A stretch of DNA of 64,000 nt, taken from contig OX155954.1 in NCBI GenBank assembly GCA_944548615.1, positions 477,335-541,334 of the forward strand. Direction: 5' to 3'. The stretch comes from Micropterix aruncella. Lineage: Eukaryota; Arthropoda; Insecta; Lepidoptera; Micropterigidae. Position numbers and translations under genes: made by a program. Positions within the stretch are counted from its first letter, which is position 1, and every line of letters begins with the position of its first letter. Positions 1-12,388 of this stretch are shown one piece after another. Under the pieces are notes generated by a model, which was not told the origin of the DNA, ran no database searches, and was given only the letters and a program-made list of their open reading frames with translations.

Positions 1-289
1 ATATGGCATTTAATTTTACTGTAGGTTATTTCGAATGACAAATTAAATTAATTTAAATTAAATCAACCCCAAATCAAAGATAAAGCAATTGTTGAATATT
101 ACAAAAAAAGAAATTTGACGGAAATAAAAGAGGAATTTAATATATAGTCAACAATGAAATTCTTCAATCAATAAGAAAGTAGATAAAGAAGCGATTAATA
201 ACACGTTGGAAATATGTGAAGTGCGTAAAATACTTAAAAGTGTTCAAGAAACCTTTGGAACTGGCTTCGCTAATACATCTCATCATTGA

Positions 290-1310
290 TAGCATACGGT
301 ATTAGAATGCTCAACGCAGTTTGAAAACTAGGATTTTGCTACAAAACGCAACGTGTAGATGGCACTCATAGTTTTAAATATTTATTTATCTTCTCTTATG
401 TTGAATATGGCGACGTTCGTGGTATGGAAGTATGGCGGCCCACTATAGATGGCGCTCTAAACACGCCTTTACGGTGTCCTATCTCAAAATAAAATAATAC
501 CATAATAACAAACCACTTTATTAAACGGTAGCTCTTAAAATTTATTATGTACATAAAGATGTATAGTTTTATTTTGGTATACAGGTTTCAATGCGCAATA
601 ATTACCCCATAGACGGAAGGTCTATTTTCGTTTACGCTGCTTGACTATTCTACTGAAATCGCGCATGTCAAAAATATTTTTTTTTTGTTTTTTGGAAAAT
701 TATGATAGAAAAATTAAAAAAAATAAAAGTTTGGCAATGTTACATTTTATATATTTACTTGGTACGTATTACCAATATAGTTTCGAGATGTTTACCTTTA
801 TAGATTCCAAGAAAAATGCTAATTACAAAAAGGTGATGATTTCAGGTTTTATTTATTTTATTAGGAAAAAAATCAAAACATTGAAATTCGGCAATGTAGT
901 ACTAAAGGTTGAGAAATTTGCTACAAGATTCATATTTTTTTTATTATTAAAATGCACGCGGGAGTAACGTAAATTTGATTGCAAAATGTCAGTTTTCACT
1001 GTTTGAGAGAGATAGTCGCCTTAATGTTGAGAGAGACATAGATCTTCCCGAATTATTTCCGTGATGTTATCCGCCAATAAAAAAATGCACTAAAATGGCA
1101 CTAATAATTGAATGTTATTATTGTTATAAATGGTTCAATTATTGTTTTTTTAATCAGTCTATATAAAAACACATTTATTATCAATGTTACTGGCTGGCTG
1201 GCTGAATAAATAGCTATTAGTTTAGCCGGATAATGATATCAGCGCCACGGCGCTACCTTTATCTCGCCGGCATTGAGCAATCTAATAACCTATAAAATCA
1301 ATGATCGCGT
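290..1310 (+). repeat. Dispersed repeat family 2, copy 1, with an extra internal segment
   Basis: This stretch matches 27841-28425 in the same order. Shared blocks include 'attagaatgctcaac', the 'ttaatcttctcttatgtt'-like block, 'gatggcgctctaaaca', the 'gccggataatgatatcagcg' block and the closing 'caatctaataacc' block. Between about 615 and 1125 this copy carries some 500 bases that the other lacks, including an AT-rich 108-codon frame at 641-967 that resembles nothing I know and is probably chance. The family has no recognisable protein and I cannot classify it. Confidence 0.6.
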
Positions 1311-1629
1311 TAACAAGTCGGCTCATTACAAAGGTTGAAAAAAGACTAAAATTAATCTTCCATTACCTTTATCCTGCCACGATTAAAGTGGATATATGTA
1401 TTGATAACTCTCAAGAAAAAAACAGTAGGCAACCAGATAACCATAAATATTGTAAAGACGTGTATACAAACATATATTACTGTTTAATTTAAATTTAGGC
1501 TCATAAAATACGTCGAAAACTATCAACCAGTTGCAATGTTGAGTATTTTATTTCTAAAATCCTAAAGTAAATTATAAAGAAACCAGACCTAACAACTTTC
1601 TAGAATATTCGATTCTCTCGTAAAAAATA

Positions 1630-1965
1630 AATATGGGTTTATAACCGGTGGCCGGTGGAGGCCAACGGGCCGTTTCAATGGTATCTGATATCAGGTCAAC
1701 AACCTGTCTCCCCGGTTATTCGCCGGGGTGATCAGTCGATTGGCTAACCGAGTCGCCCAGCAGCGTCCGAGGTGTTTCCCCAGATTCGATCCGATCCCAC
1801 CTGTCCACGACACAGCCGTGACGCAGAGTCATATCCAGGTTCGTCCCTCTCCGAGGAGACTACCGGATGAGAGCTGAAGCGTGAGTTGAGCCAACCTAAT
1901 AAAACACAGACAGGCCATCAGGCTTGGGCCTGATGGCCAAGCTGCACGGATCCGTTGACAATAAT
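1630..1965. repeat. GC-rich block with two hairpins, probably a mobile-element tail
   Basis: This GC-rich island in AT-rich sequence has two clear inverted repeats: CCCCGG/CCGGGG near 1711-1727, and GGCCATCAGGC/GCCTGATGGCC near 1913-1938 with a 4-base loop. It has no convincing reading frame. Compact GC-rich hairpin blocks are typical of SINEs and of non-LTR retrotransposon 3' UTRs. No second copy was seen in this window, so the assignment is inference. Confidence 0.3.
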
Positions 1966-2029
1966 ATATTAATTTCGGGTTAAATAAAGGAACGAATATT
2001 TAACGTGTCGTAACGGCATTACGAGATTT

Positions 2030-2440
2030 ATTTATTATTTATTTGTTTATTTGCATATAGTTTTTTATTGCATATAGTAATAATACTAATCAACATTACA
2101 GTAAAGCCAATGCTTTGAAAAGTAAAATTAATAAAGATAGTTATACAAATAGAATGTCACTTATAATACTAGCTATCATATAAGAAAAAATAATTAATAG
2201 CCTGCAATTTAAACGAATGAGGGATGGCGGTAAAAATATCAAAATATGGCGCCATCGAGTGAATTTCATTTAAGCGCCGCAAAGCACGCGCCAACAAGTT
2301 TCAGTTAGTGCGCGAGAACAGCTCCGAGAAAATATGGTGCGATCGAGCACGAAGATAATTATTAGGTACGAAAATCCGCCTTGGCTAGTTAGCTGGGGTT
2401 ATCAGTTTTACCATTAAATTGATTAATAAATTAATAGTTT
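2030..2440. other. AT-rich DNA with a possible LINE tail
   Basis: The block 'tttatttattatttatttg' followed by 'catatag' repeats at 2028-2080 looks like the reverse complement of a LINE 3' tail. The rest holds no frame, RNA gene or repeat that I recognise. Confidence 0.2.
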
Positions 2441-2832
2441 AAAAAAACACTAAAAACACGCTTTTGAGCTGATACGATATTCACATACACGCGACTATGA
2501 TACGATATTTCATCATGGAATTCCAGTGCCTATCTTCCGGCTTCATCATCAGACCTTGAAATCTAATCGTGGTCAAAGTTCATTCCAAGACTTTTCTAAC
2601 AATTCCAAACACAGCTATGATACGATGTTCCATCATGAAGTTCCAGTTCATATCTTCCGACTCCATCATCAGATCAGTTCGACAGTACCATATTATTGTA
2701 TTGTCATCAGAACTACATACAGCTGCCAATTTTCATGACGCTACGATCCTTGGAAGATGGTTAAATTAGTTACCTTAGATTCCATTACATAGTTACATAC
2801 AGGTCGACCTAATAAAAGCGTGTTAGAAACAC
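2430..2832 (+). repeat. 120-bp-repeat element, copy 1 (short form)
   Basis: It shares the left flank 'aataaattaatagttt', then 'actaaaaacacgctttt', the internal 120-bp unit and the right end 'aataaaagcgtgtta' with the longer copy at 41718-42334. The block 'acacgctttt' near the left end is inverted as 'aaaagcgtgt' at the right end, so the element has terminal or subterminal inverted repeats and is probably a non-autonomous DNA transposon. This copy holds under two 120-bp units. The last 150 bases or so are almost identical between copies. Confidence 0.6.
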
Positions 2833-3409
2833 AGAACATGGTCAGCATTTCTCTTCTGAGACGAATTATAAAATTAATATTAAATATAATATATTTTTTC
2901 GATTAAATATAAATAAATAATGAGAGAATTATAGCCAACTCCACTTGTACCTACCTACATTGTACACAGCATCTGCTTTTATCTATCGGCAATCAACGCA
3001 TAACGCTCAGATTTATAAAAAACCATGTCAAATTTATCGAGTTTAAATTGAATGAGAAGTATTATGATAATAATACATCAATCAGTTTATTTACTTTGCG
3101 TGGAATCGTCGCCAGACAAAGATCTAAACGCACCGGGACTCCACAACCTTTTCAAGCCATTGTCCGTCTTCAGATTATCATAGCTCCACAACTGCTACTC
3201 TCTATTGTCATTCTGTCACAATGGCTATTTGATCCATTGTCAATGGATCGAGAACAGAGCGGGGCCATGTAATAGAATTGAATGGAATAGGTTCAATAGA
3301 GTAGCCGAATTGAAGTTGACGCCGGAAATTGGTGGTGGCATACGGCCAATGAGCGAGCGGTCGTTTTGTAAATTCGTCGAGGAATTATGAAGACAGCAAG
3401 CCAATATAA
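2833..3409. other. Unassigned intergenic DNA
   Basis: AT-rich up to about 3050, then nearer balanced composition from 3050 to 3390. Short overlapping frames of 61-74 codons at 3048-3390 have no recognisable domain and are more likely chance. I see no promoter, RNA gene or repeat partner. Confidence 0.2.
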
Positions 3410-4146
3410 TCTATACTAATATTATAAAGAGGCAACGTTTGTGACGTTGTAGGAAGTAATCTCTGGATCTACTTAACCGATTTTGAAAATTCTTTTACTA
3501 ATAGAAAGCCACGTTATTTGTGAGTGTCATAGGCTACATATTAATGCCAAAAATGAAAATACTTTTTCGTGGTAGTCGGATTTGCAAAGTAAGTCGGAGA
3601 ATAAGCGGTCGAACGAAAACGTTTCTAACTAACGCTGCCTTAACGATGAGAGATATATGATTAAGTTTTAGAGAAAAGTTGCAGAGCTTGATAATGCCTA
3701 CAAAAATGTCAGCGACAGCATATGTCTAACTTTTATATCTAAATCACAAAAAGTAGTATTTTGTATTTAAAAAATAATTTAAATCGTTAGGTCATGTTTA
3801 TTGGTCATATTATTAACAATTATAAATTCTTATCAAAATAAGTAAATTTATCGTCTCAAGTGTTTAAAACTTTTCCCTTTTACTGCATATAATTTTCCTA
3901 TTACTGCATAAATAGTTAAAGAGATAATAAGCTCACAAATAAGACACTCACAAGAAGACACTCAGAAATAACGGTATTATAATCAAATTGGCATGCAAAT
4001 ACATACATACATATGCAGTAAAAATATAACCCTTCTTTTGGCAGTCAGGAAATAAATCATAGCACCCAGTACTAACCGAACCACACTCATAATTTCATCG
4101 AGGTAAAAAGTTTTACCGCCCAACGAAGTGGGGACGGGTCAGCTAG
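3410..4146 (+). mobile_element. Non-autonomous Helitron, copy 1
   Basis: It starts TCTATACTAATATTATAAA and ends CTAG. An A precedes it and a T follows, which is the A|T insertion typical of Helitrons (TC...CTRR). Near the 3' end is the 'cgcccaacgaagtgggga' hairpin, in which the usual GCCCA/TGGGC stem has decayed slightly. It is about 740 bp with no Rep/helicase coding, so it must have been moved in trans by an autonomous relative. Close copies lie at 24200-24938, 37307-38024 and 45330-46017. Confidence 0.85.
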
Positions 4147-5570
4147 TATTCTATATAAACGTGCTGAATGGAAGGCACCAGAGAAAACCACTGACTTACG
4201 AAGTTCACTGCTCTTGAACTCACACGAAAAGTAGTCTGTAACTATGATATAATATATCTCTAACTAAAGTAGTATATAAATTTAGTGCATCCTTCTAGTA
4301 TTTTTTTTTTAATAAAAACATAAAGCATAATGATAAAATATAAACATAATATCTAACGATAGCAAAGCCAACGATGTTTTGAGTGATTCACAAGAAGAGG
4401 TACTGAATTTTCGTCTTTACGAAATAGACGCGAATTTATGCGAAATTTATTGAAATTTGAAAAAATGCGCAAATACGCACCTGCAAAAGTTTCACATCTG
4501 CAGAGAGATCTCTGAAGATGAGATTAAATACAACAAATAAAGCCTACTTTCTTATTGGTCAGTTATTTCGCCCATCTGAGGCTGCCAATCACCACCTTAA
4601 ATCAAAATACATTACTCGAAAACTTCTAGAGAACTTTCTCAAAATGAGCTGATTGATGGGTGTAATCACCTTCATTGCCTAATACTTCAATCAGTAAATA
4701 GGAATGAAGATGCCAATGTTTATAACATATTCTGGGGTACTAAATACTGCTTTTCAACCTTTGCTGAAGCAGCGTTAAAGAGTTAGTTACTTCTACGGGG
4801 TTAGTTTAACAGCGTAGAATCAGAACGCTCCTTTATTGAAAATAATGTCGCCGCTACGGACAGAACGACTCGAAATGGTCAAATATTGGAAGTACAACAA
4901 TGTTAGATTTTAATTAATATTAAATATAAATTTTAGGTATATTAAAAAGTTGTTTTATATGCGGCATATGCAAAGTTTAGCGAAATTTCTAAATTATTTT
5001 TTTTGCGAAAATTCCGTACCTCTCACATTTACAATATATCAATAAGGAATACAAAAAACGGTTATGTAACCCCAAGACTTTCCCGGCAGGCAAAAATGCA
5101 ATAAAACTAGCAAAAATTAGTTCAAAACAAAAACTGCACAGGAAGAAAATTCGGTTAATGCAAGAACTTGCAGCGAAAACTAAACTAACAGGGCCTAAAT
5201 GACATAAACCAGACAATAATTGATTTTTCGCTATGCCTGATTTTTGTGCATGTATTCTGCCCTAGAATGTCACAGCGTGACACAAGCGAAAGCGCTCTAT
5301 CGCCAATTTATATGAGTATATATAGGCTCTTAGTAAGAAACATGTGGTAACTACTTATACCATTTCAAATTGCCGAGGGCACAACATTGGTAAGTTCAAG
5401 TCGGTATAGATTTTCAGGCATATCGGCGGGTCGGTGGCAGTTTAGAGGACGTGTGAAAAAATTACGTGAATTTGCGTGTCATATCATGTCATATCATCCA
5501 ATCTAGTATTTGATTATATGGCTACGATTATTCCCATGGTTGCCTGTGACGGCTTACGATGCATCTAACA
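4147..5570. other. Unassigned AT-rich DNA
   Basis: No reading frame, RNA gene or repeat partner is recognised. A 75-codon frame on the minus strand at 4989-5216 has hydrophobic stretches but no motif and probably arises by chance. Confidence 0.2.
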
Positions 5571-5574
5571 GTTT

Positions 5575-6115
5575 TTTTAATTAATAAACTATTTGATAGG
5601 AATTCCTACAAGTCAAAATTACTCCTGGTTCTACCAAGCCAAAATTAACAAAAAATACTACTCGAATATGTATATAAGTACCTATATTACAAGGTACGCA
5701 TGCAAGAAGGTTGAATATTCAAGCGCAGATTTTGTAGGTTTTATATAATAAACAAAATTTTCGAATATTATATATTATTACAAAATTATAGAATATTATA
5801 AGAACAATAGTATAATACCTCTGATACAATCATAATTATGTCATAATTTCACGAATTTTCATATAAACAGTAATAAAAATATTTTAAAAAAATACAACTG
5901 GTAACAAATTAGTATTAATAATAATAGTCAATCGTTAATAGTCTGAAGAAACAATGATATAATAGTCAATAATACGTACAAAGAATAATAAATAAAATAT
6001 TCAAGAAGACAATAGAAATGAGAAAATACGACTTTGTTAAAATCCTTAGTGCCATAAATCGGGTTTTTAATTAAAATGCACTGTATCTTTTACATACAAT
6101 GCAGCTATACGTCAA
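5575..6115 (-). mobile_element. LINE family J1, copy a (3' end only)
   Basis: Read on the minus strand, this stretch is a diverged version of the 3' UTR seen at 6640-7125 and 10950-11390. Shared blocks are 'gaatattcaagcgcagattt', 'ttgataggaattcctaca' and 'atccttagtgccataaat'. Only the last few codons of the reverse transcriptase frame and the 3' UTR remain. It is clearly older than the other two copies. Confidence 0.6.
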
Positions 6116-6639
6116 GGGCCTTAAAAAGGTGATTGGTTAAATGATACAGGTTGATTTCATAACGTAAATTAGGTTCTCTTTCATTTGTACAAATTGAAAA
6201 TAATCAACGCAAGAGACGAATGTATGAAATTAATTAGTTATTTTACAATAATAAAATATCAGAATGCCTGCCCAATGAACCCTAGAACCTATTGGAATAC
6301 AGGTGTATAATTTAAGTCGTCTCGATCAATGCGATATGGTTATAAAGTAGACCTGGAAAAGTATCGCGTAAATAATTCGTCTTCCTGGTGAATCTACTTT
6401 TAGTTTGTTCTAGTTCTCTCTATTTTCCGCAGGTCAGTCATAAATCTCACTCATATCGCAGTTAATGCAATAACAAGACACACCAACACATGTACACGCA
6501 CGTATACAAATACACATAAACACATGGTTGTTTGTATAAAAAGATTGACCTACGATAATAAACCCCCCCATTGTGAAATTTCACAATAAAGAGTAGAAAC
6601 AAACAAACAGTTTTCCATTTTAATGGTAGTTATTTTATT

Positions 6640-7830
6640 TTTTTATTTCAAACCAGTTGATAGGAGTTCCTACACTTGGTTATGTCAAAACTAATAAAAA
6701 TTACAAGTATAATATTTAAATAAATACCTATTAAGGTATAAGATATTGCAAGGTATGAACGTTGAATATCCAAGCGCAGATTTCCTAGGTTATATAGAGG
6801 AAACAACATTTTCCAATATTTTCAATCAAAATTCTTACATAATTTCGTAAAATTTTTATTCATAGTACTAAATAATCACACAAATATTGGATAATTTCAC
6901 AAATTATCATACGGGAAGATATTTTAAAGAAAAACACAAATACAAACAAATCAGTAATAATAATTATAGTCAATAGCCAATAGTTAGAAGAAGAAAAAAA
7001 AACGCAATTGTAAAATAGTCAATAATAGAAATAATAAGGAATAATAATAGTCAAGTAGGTCAATAGAGCTGCGAAAAATTGATATTGTCGAAATCCTCAA
7101 TGCTATAAATGGGGGTTTTAGTCAAAATACCCTGTACCCTGTACCTTTAACAAGGCCCTTGTTATGTAATGGAAGTTTGTTGTAATATAAATAAGATTGG
7201 CAGGGAAAGCTATTCCGAACCTTACTCAGTCGCACCTTAAAATGACGCAAGTCCTCTTTATTTCGCGTATTATGCGAATGAATATTTGAGTTAGTTGAGG
7301 TAGTCTCGATATTTTTTCTCGTATTCATGATGTTTTCGTATATATACGCGGCGTACAAAGTCATGATACCAGATTCGATGAAGTACTGCTTGCAAGATGT
7401 TAGCGAAGATATTGAGAACAGATTTCTAATCGCTCGTTTTTGTAGGCGAAAGATCCTTATAACATTTGCCGCCATTCCCCAAAACATGAAGCCATAAATA
7501 ATAGGGAATGAAAATAGGCAAAGTAGACAGATTTGGAAGCTTCAAAGCCACATAACAATTTGATTTTTTTATGGTAAATGTGGCGCTACTTAATTTTTTG
7601 CTCAGTTCTTCTAGGTGAGTCGACCATTGCAGATTGCTATCAATATGAATGCCTAGAAATTTCGTGTTATCAACATTTTCTAATACTTTCTCACCATAGC
7701 TAATACTGAAGATATTATTTTGGGACGGCCGAAGAGAGAAATTTATGGAGTTTGATTTAGATGCATTAAGAGACAATTGATTTAATTGGAACCAAGTACC
7801 AAGTTTTTCCATGGTAACTTTATACTTATA
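6640..7830 (-). pseudogene. LINE family J1, copy b: reverse transcriptase C-terminal relic with 3' UTR
   Basis: Two minus-strand frames together give the C-terminal part of a non-LTR reverse transcriptase. One contains a thumb-like region (TKFLGIHIDSNLQW, LSKKLSSATFT). The next contains FWGMAANVIRIFRLQKRAIRNLF, ending with the HNTRNK signature common in CR1/Jockey-group elements. The frame breaks near 7480-7560, and there is a deletion near 7150 where copy c reads an extra ten residues or so. The catalytic F/YADD box and everything upstream are missing, so this is a dead 5'-truncated insertion. The 3' UTR runs down to about 6640. The C-terminal protein is nearly identical to copy c at 10440-10948. 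Confidence 0.8.
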
Positions 7831-8049
7831 ACATAAATATATAACTTTATAAATATAACAGATAAATATTAATTTATCTGCTGTAGAATTTTCGTGGATA
7901 GTTATCAATGAATGCTTTGAGGACCGTTTTTCACGGCTCCTCCGGAGTTGAACTGTTCTCCTGTACAAAATTATCCGAATTCCGAAAAACATGAAAGTTT
8001 TCGGAATTCGGATAAGTTCCGCCTATGTGAAATAAATAAATACGAGAAA

Positions 8050-8525
8050 TAAATTAAACATTTTTATACCATTTAAACTAAACACAGCAAGGCAAGACAC
8101 AAAATACTCCGGGCCATATAACTTTAACAGGCTACCGGAAAGTCTAAAAACAATTCAAGTGGAAAGCTTATTTAAAAAATTACATAAAGAATTCTTATTG
8201 GACAAAGCTTTTTTTCGATCGATGAGTTTGTTAATTTTAAATATTTTTTTGATTTTTTTGGCCATTTTTTTTTGACAATTTTTAAGCATTTTTTTTAATT
8301 ATGCTGACTTTTCTGATTTTAATTTCTTGATTATTTTTATTGATTATTTAAATTTGTGGTTTTAGTAAATACATCTTAAAATTGATTTTGAGGTCCTAAA
8401 AGCAATAATGAAGTAACTGCAATGTATGTACGTGGTGATAAATTTAGATATTGTAAAAACGGACTAATAGACTGTAATTTAAATGTACCTAGATATTAAG
8501 TTTGGAAATAAATTGAAATTGAAAA
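8050..8525 (+). mobile_element. LINE family J3, copy a (C-terminal codons and 3' UTR)
   Basis: From about 8076 a frame reads NTARQDTKYSGPYNFNRLPESLK followed by a lysine- and leucine-rich end. This resembles the last 50 residues of CR1/Jockey-group reverse transcriptases (YNRLPxxLK). The following UTR matches 56515-56685 on the opposite strand, including 'gtacgtggtgataaattta' and 'ttgtaaaaacggacta'. It ends at 'aaataaattgaaattgaaaa', a simple A-rich tail. It is 5'-truncated and non-functional. Confidence 0.65.
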
Positions 8526-8544
8526 TTGGAAAAAATATGGATGA

Positions 8545-8878
8545 TGATGTAATAATAATAATAACAATAATAATGAAACGCTTTATTTGCTTTAACAAAA
8601 AGGTGTAATGATGTAATTGCCGTACAGACCAGTTCTACTCCGGTATCCAGGAAGCCGATTAAGCCATAAGTCAGCTATTCGGAAGTGAGTTTCCACTGGA
8701 AGTTGTTACCTGCCTAGTGCGGCGACACCTGGCAGCACCGCCGGTCTATTTACGCAAGCATTTACGTTCAACGTGCGTCGTCGGCGTCTATTTCCGTCAC
8801 GGCGCACGCCCCGCTAATCGCACAGACTGCGGTGTTGACTGCAATTTTCCTTGACGTTGCCAACTATCACAAGGAAGC
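8545..8878 (-). other. Possible LINE 3' end on the minus strand
   Basis: A (TAA)n-like run at 8551-8575 is followed by 'cgctttatttgc' and then GC-richer DNA to about 8870. This is the layout of a LINE 3' tail read on the minus strand. No protein match is recognised, so it remains a suggestion. Confidence 0.25.
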
Positions 8879-8879
8879 A

Positions 8880-9597
8880 TCTATACTAATATTACACAGA
8901 AGTAATGTTTGTAAGTTTGTATGCAGGGGGTAATCTCCGAAATTACTCATCCGATTTCAAAAATTATTTCACTATTAGAAAGCTCAGTTATCGATGAGTG
9001 CTATAGTCTATATTATATTGTAATAAATATTGTGTTTCAATACAAATACATGATATTTGTAAATCAATTTGGAAAAAAATGAGCTGGTGAGTTGCTTTAT
9101 CGGCGTGCGCTGCGAAACGATTGAATATATGTGAAAACAATATATGACAAAAACATTGGCATCAAAGAGATCTATAAAAAAGTCAGCGACAGCATATATC
9201 TAACATTTATATTTAAGCTACAAAAACTACTTTTATGTCTCAAAAAAATAATAAAAATAAGTAGGCAGTGGTTGTTGAAGACATTAGCAAAACGATAAGA
9301 GTCCTCATCAAAATAAATCAATTCATCATCACGGGTGGTTAATAAAAATCAAAACCATTTACCGCAAGCTTTTAGGCGGTATAATTATAGAGATATCATG
9401 AAATTAGTAACGGGGGCAAGCACCCCTAGCAGGCGGCGGCGGCGCGGGTGGCGAGGAACAAGACGCGTACGTCTACGAGATAGGTAGCGTGCATCTGAGG
9501 GGGTATACCTTGAACTATATATCTAAAGGTAGCGTCTAAAAAGGCAAATAAAACCCACTCTAACTTTACGGGAAGCGAAGCCGCGGGCAACAGCTAG
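8880..9597 (+). mobile_element. Non-autonomous Helitron, copy 2 (diverged subfamily)
   Basis: It starts TCTATACTAATATTACACA after an A and ends CTAG before a T. The 3' subterminal block 'gggaagcgaagccgcgggc' differs from the 'gcccaacgaagtgggc' hairpin of the other copies. A GC-rich insert (9410-9470, GGCGGCGGCG run) is also unique. The block 'gtcagcgacagcatatatct' is shared with the main family, so this is a related subfamily. There is no coding capacity. Confidence 0.75.
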
Positions 9598-10435
9598 TAT
9601 TTAATAAACAGAGTCTTCTCTTTCGACACCTGAAACTCGATTTATATGCACATAAGTTATACTGAGACAAAAGTTATATTGAGTCCTTACCTATGTAATT
9701 GCTGTTTTTTACACTGGCCACTTTGAACTTAGATAACTTTGGTTTTAGTTGGAATTTCAAATTCAAATAAATTTTAGTATAAGTCCATGCTATTCTTTTT
9801 TTAGAATCCGCTATTCGTTTGTCTTTACGTTGTTTAGTTTTGCTCAAATATTTTCGTTTTCGCTACCATGGTAAAGTTGAAAATTTGCATTATTTTCAAA
9901 TTAGAGATCCTGTGCCGTTGTTTTCTTTTGCAGCTTCTTGCAGTCTGGCTGTACAGTTACGGTTAAAACTGTACTATTAAGAACTGCAAACAGTGATAGA
10001 GAAGTTCGTGATTAAATAACCGATCCTGGTCACTGCTGCCACTGCTGCTACATAACAACATATATCCACAGATTTCACTGCAAATAGTCGTAAAGTTGCA
10101 GGAGTTGCGGCTGGAGACTCTTGGTCACCCACCGTACTTGCCAGATCTTGCTCTAATAGTTTAATTATTTTTAGGTAACTTTTTACAAGGAAAAAAATCT
10201 ACTTTGAAGAGCCGGTGAAAAACGTCTTCAAAGCTTTCATTGGTTCCTGTCTTTCGCGGAAAGGTAAGCTCGACGTTAAAAGGTTTAGCAAGATTAGAAG
10301 GTTGTGCGTTGTCTACACGTATTGTATGTATTCTACACAAAAGGAATAGTTATTAGCAAATAGGTAATGAAGAGTGCAAATTTATTAAAGGGTTCTTGTT
10401 CCTCGGTCACAAAAAAATCCCACCCAGTATATCCC
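9598..10435. other. Unassigned intergenic DNA
   Basis: No domain, RNA gene or repeat partner is recognised. Composition is mixed and no frame over 60 codons lies wholly here. Confidence 0.2.
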
Positions 10436-10439
10436 ACCC

Positions 10440-11412
10440 AGTTATGTGGCTTTGAAGCTTCCAAATCTGTCTTCTTTGCCTATTTCCATTCCCTATTAAG
10501 TTATGGCCTCATGTTCTGGGGAATGGCGGCAAATGTTATAAGGATCTTTCGCCTACAAAAACGAGCGATTAGAAATCTGTTCTCAATATCTTCGCTAACA
10601 TCTTGCAAGCAGTACTTCATCGAATCTGGTATCATGACTTTGTACGCCGCGTATATATACCAAAACATCATGTATACGAGAAAAAATATTGAGACTACCT
10701 CAACTAACTCAAATACTCATTCGCATAATACGCGAAATAAAGAGGACTTGCGTCATTTTAAGGTGCGTCTGAGTAAGGTTCGGAATAGCTTTCTCTGCCA
10801 ATCTTACTTATTCTACAACAAACTTCCATTACACATCAGGGGCCTTGGGGAGGTTCACTTTAAGAAAAAGGTACAGGGTATTTTGACTAAAAACCCCATT
10901 TATAGCATTGAGGATTTCGACAATATCAATTTTTCGCAGCTCTATTGACCTACTTCGCTATTATTATTCCTTATTCTTTCTATTATTGACTATTGTACAA
11001 TTGCGTTTTTTTTTTCTTCTAACTATTTATTGGCTATAATTATTATTACTGATTTCTTTGTATTTGTGTTTTTTCTTTAAAATATCTTCCCGTATGATAA
11101 TTTGTGAAATTATCCAATATTTGTTTGATTATTTAGTACCTAGGATTATATAGAAAATTAGATAGAAAATTTTAAGAAATTACTTAAGAATTTTGATTGA
11201 AAATATTGGAAAATGTTGTTTCCTCTACATATATAACCTAGAAAATCTGCGCTTGGATGTTCAACGTTCATACCTTGCAATACCGACGTTCATATCTGAT
11301 ACCTTAATAGGTATTTATATTATAATTGTTATTTTTATTACTTTTGACATAACCAAGTGTAGGAACTCCTATCAACTGGTTTAAAAATATATATATATAT
11401 ATATATATATAA
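10440..11412 (+). pseudogene. LINE family J1, copy c: reverse transcriptase C-terminus with 3' UTR
   Basis: The open frame to 10948 reads from LCGFEASKSVFFAYFHSLLSYGLMFWG through LQKRAIRNLF and HNTRNK to the natural stop. It is the C-terminal domain of a CR1/Jockey-group reverse transcriptase. The residues before about 10440 do not match the family. The polymerase core is missing, so this is a 5'-truncated insertion. The 3' UTR runs to a TA repeat at 11387-11412 and matches the reverse complement of 6640-7125 almost throughout. This copy keeps a longer C-terminus (GEVHFKKKVQGIL) than copy b. Confidence 0.8.
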
Positions 11413-12388
11413 TCCCACCCAAATGTCAAGTTTTTGCCCCAGCTCAGAAAAATCATAGATCTGGGGCTGCTCGTTGCTTTACTGGTAAACACTCAATAAA
11501 AACATTAAATAATAATTACACTTTAACGACAACATATTTATTGCGCGTATGGCATTGAATGCAGTAATAGTGAACAATTGTGCTGTATATGAGTCAATGG
11601 AATTACGAAAGACCGGCTGGAAGCGGAGTCTCGGTCGAACGAACGGCTACGATAATTCGCGTCAGATAAATCGCATGCGATAAGATATCAGATAACATTG
11701 ATAACGTGAGCAGTTTTTTATTACTCAACCTAAATTGATCACAGAAGCTGATCTGACGCAAATATATTTGCTGACAGAGCTGCAACTTTAAAAGGATGGA
11801 GCTCCAACAACAGCCAGTCTATAAGCAGTGGCGTGTCCAGGGCTGGTGAATGGGGCAAGCACGACATATTGTTTTGTGTTTTATACGCTTTTTATAGTAA
11901 AAAAGGTTAAAAAAGGTGATATTCAGTTAGAAATTTACTGCTTGTGTCGTAGATTTAATAAAGCACACTGAAGGCATACTACTGCTAGACAGGATTTAAA
12001 ATATACTTATCAGCAGTCGCATATCTCCGGTGGCTTTAAGAAATGCCGTTTAATTTGCTTAAACGAGTGAAATCAAGCTAAGACATAACTCACCACAAGG
12101 GACGATTTCCTCCATTGTTTATTTATTTTATTTATTTTTATTAGCTAAATGTATACAGCATATTATTATTCATTATATAAAAAAAAAACATTTTATAAAT
12201 TAACATTAATATAGCCATTAATACATTTAAATTAGCAAATAATATGAAGCACCTATTTAAAAGATAATAATTTTATAACCTTATTTTAAGAAAAAAGGAA
12301 AAAAGGAAAAAGAAGCATTTCTAAATTCAATGTATAAGTACAATAGGGGAAAGGAAATGGAAGGAAGGGATTGTTATAACATTGACAT
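11413..12388. other. Unassigned DNA with a possible LINE tail
   Basis: At 11827 'cagtggcgtgtccaggg' resembles the terminal repeat of hAT-like elements such as the one at 57382, but no matching second end was found. At 12118-12180 a (TTTA)n-like run looks like a minus-strand LINE tail. Otherwise nothing is recognised. Confidence 0.2.

Noticed and set aside
7426..7992. A 188-codon minus-strand frame as an independent gene
   Set aside because: Only the part after about 7830 downward matches the LINE family. The first 55 residues or so are read-through from flanking DNA, and the last 35 are out of frame.
11827..11860. Start of a hAT-like element (cagtggcgtgtccaggg)
   Set aside because: No matching inverted end or 8-bp duplication could be found downstream, so it was not annotated as an element.
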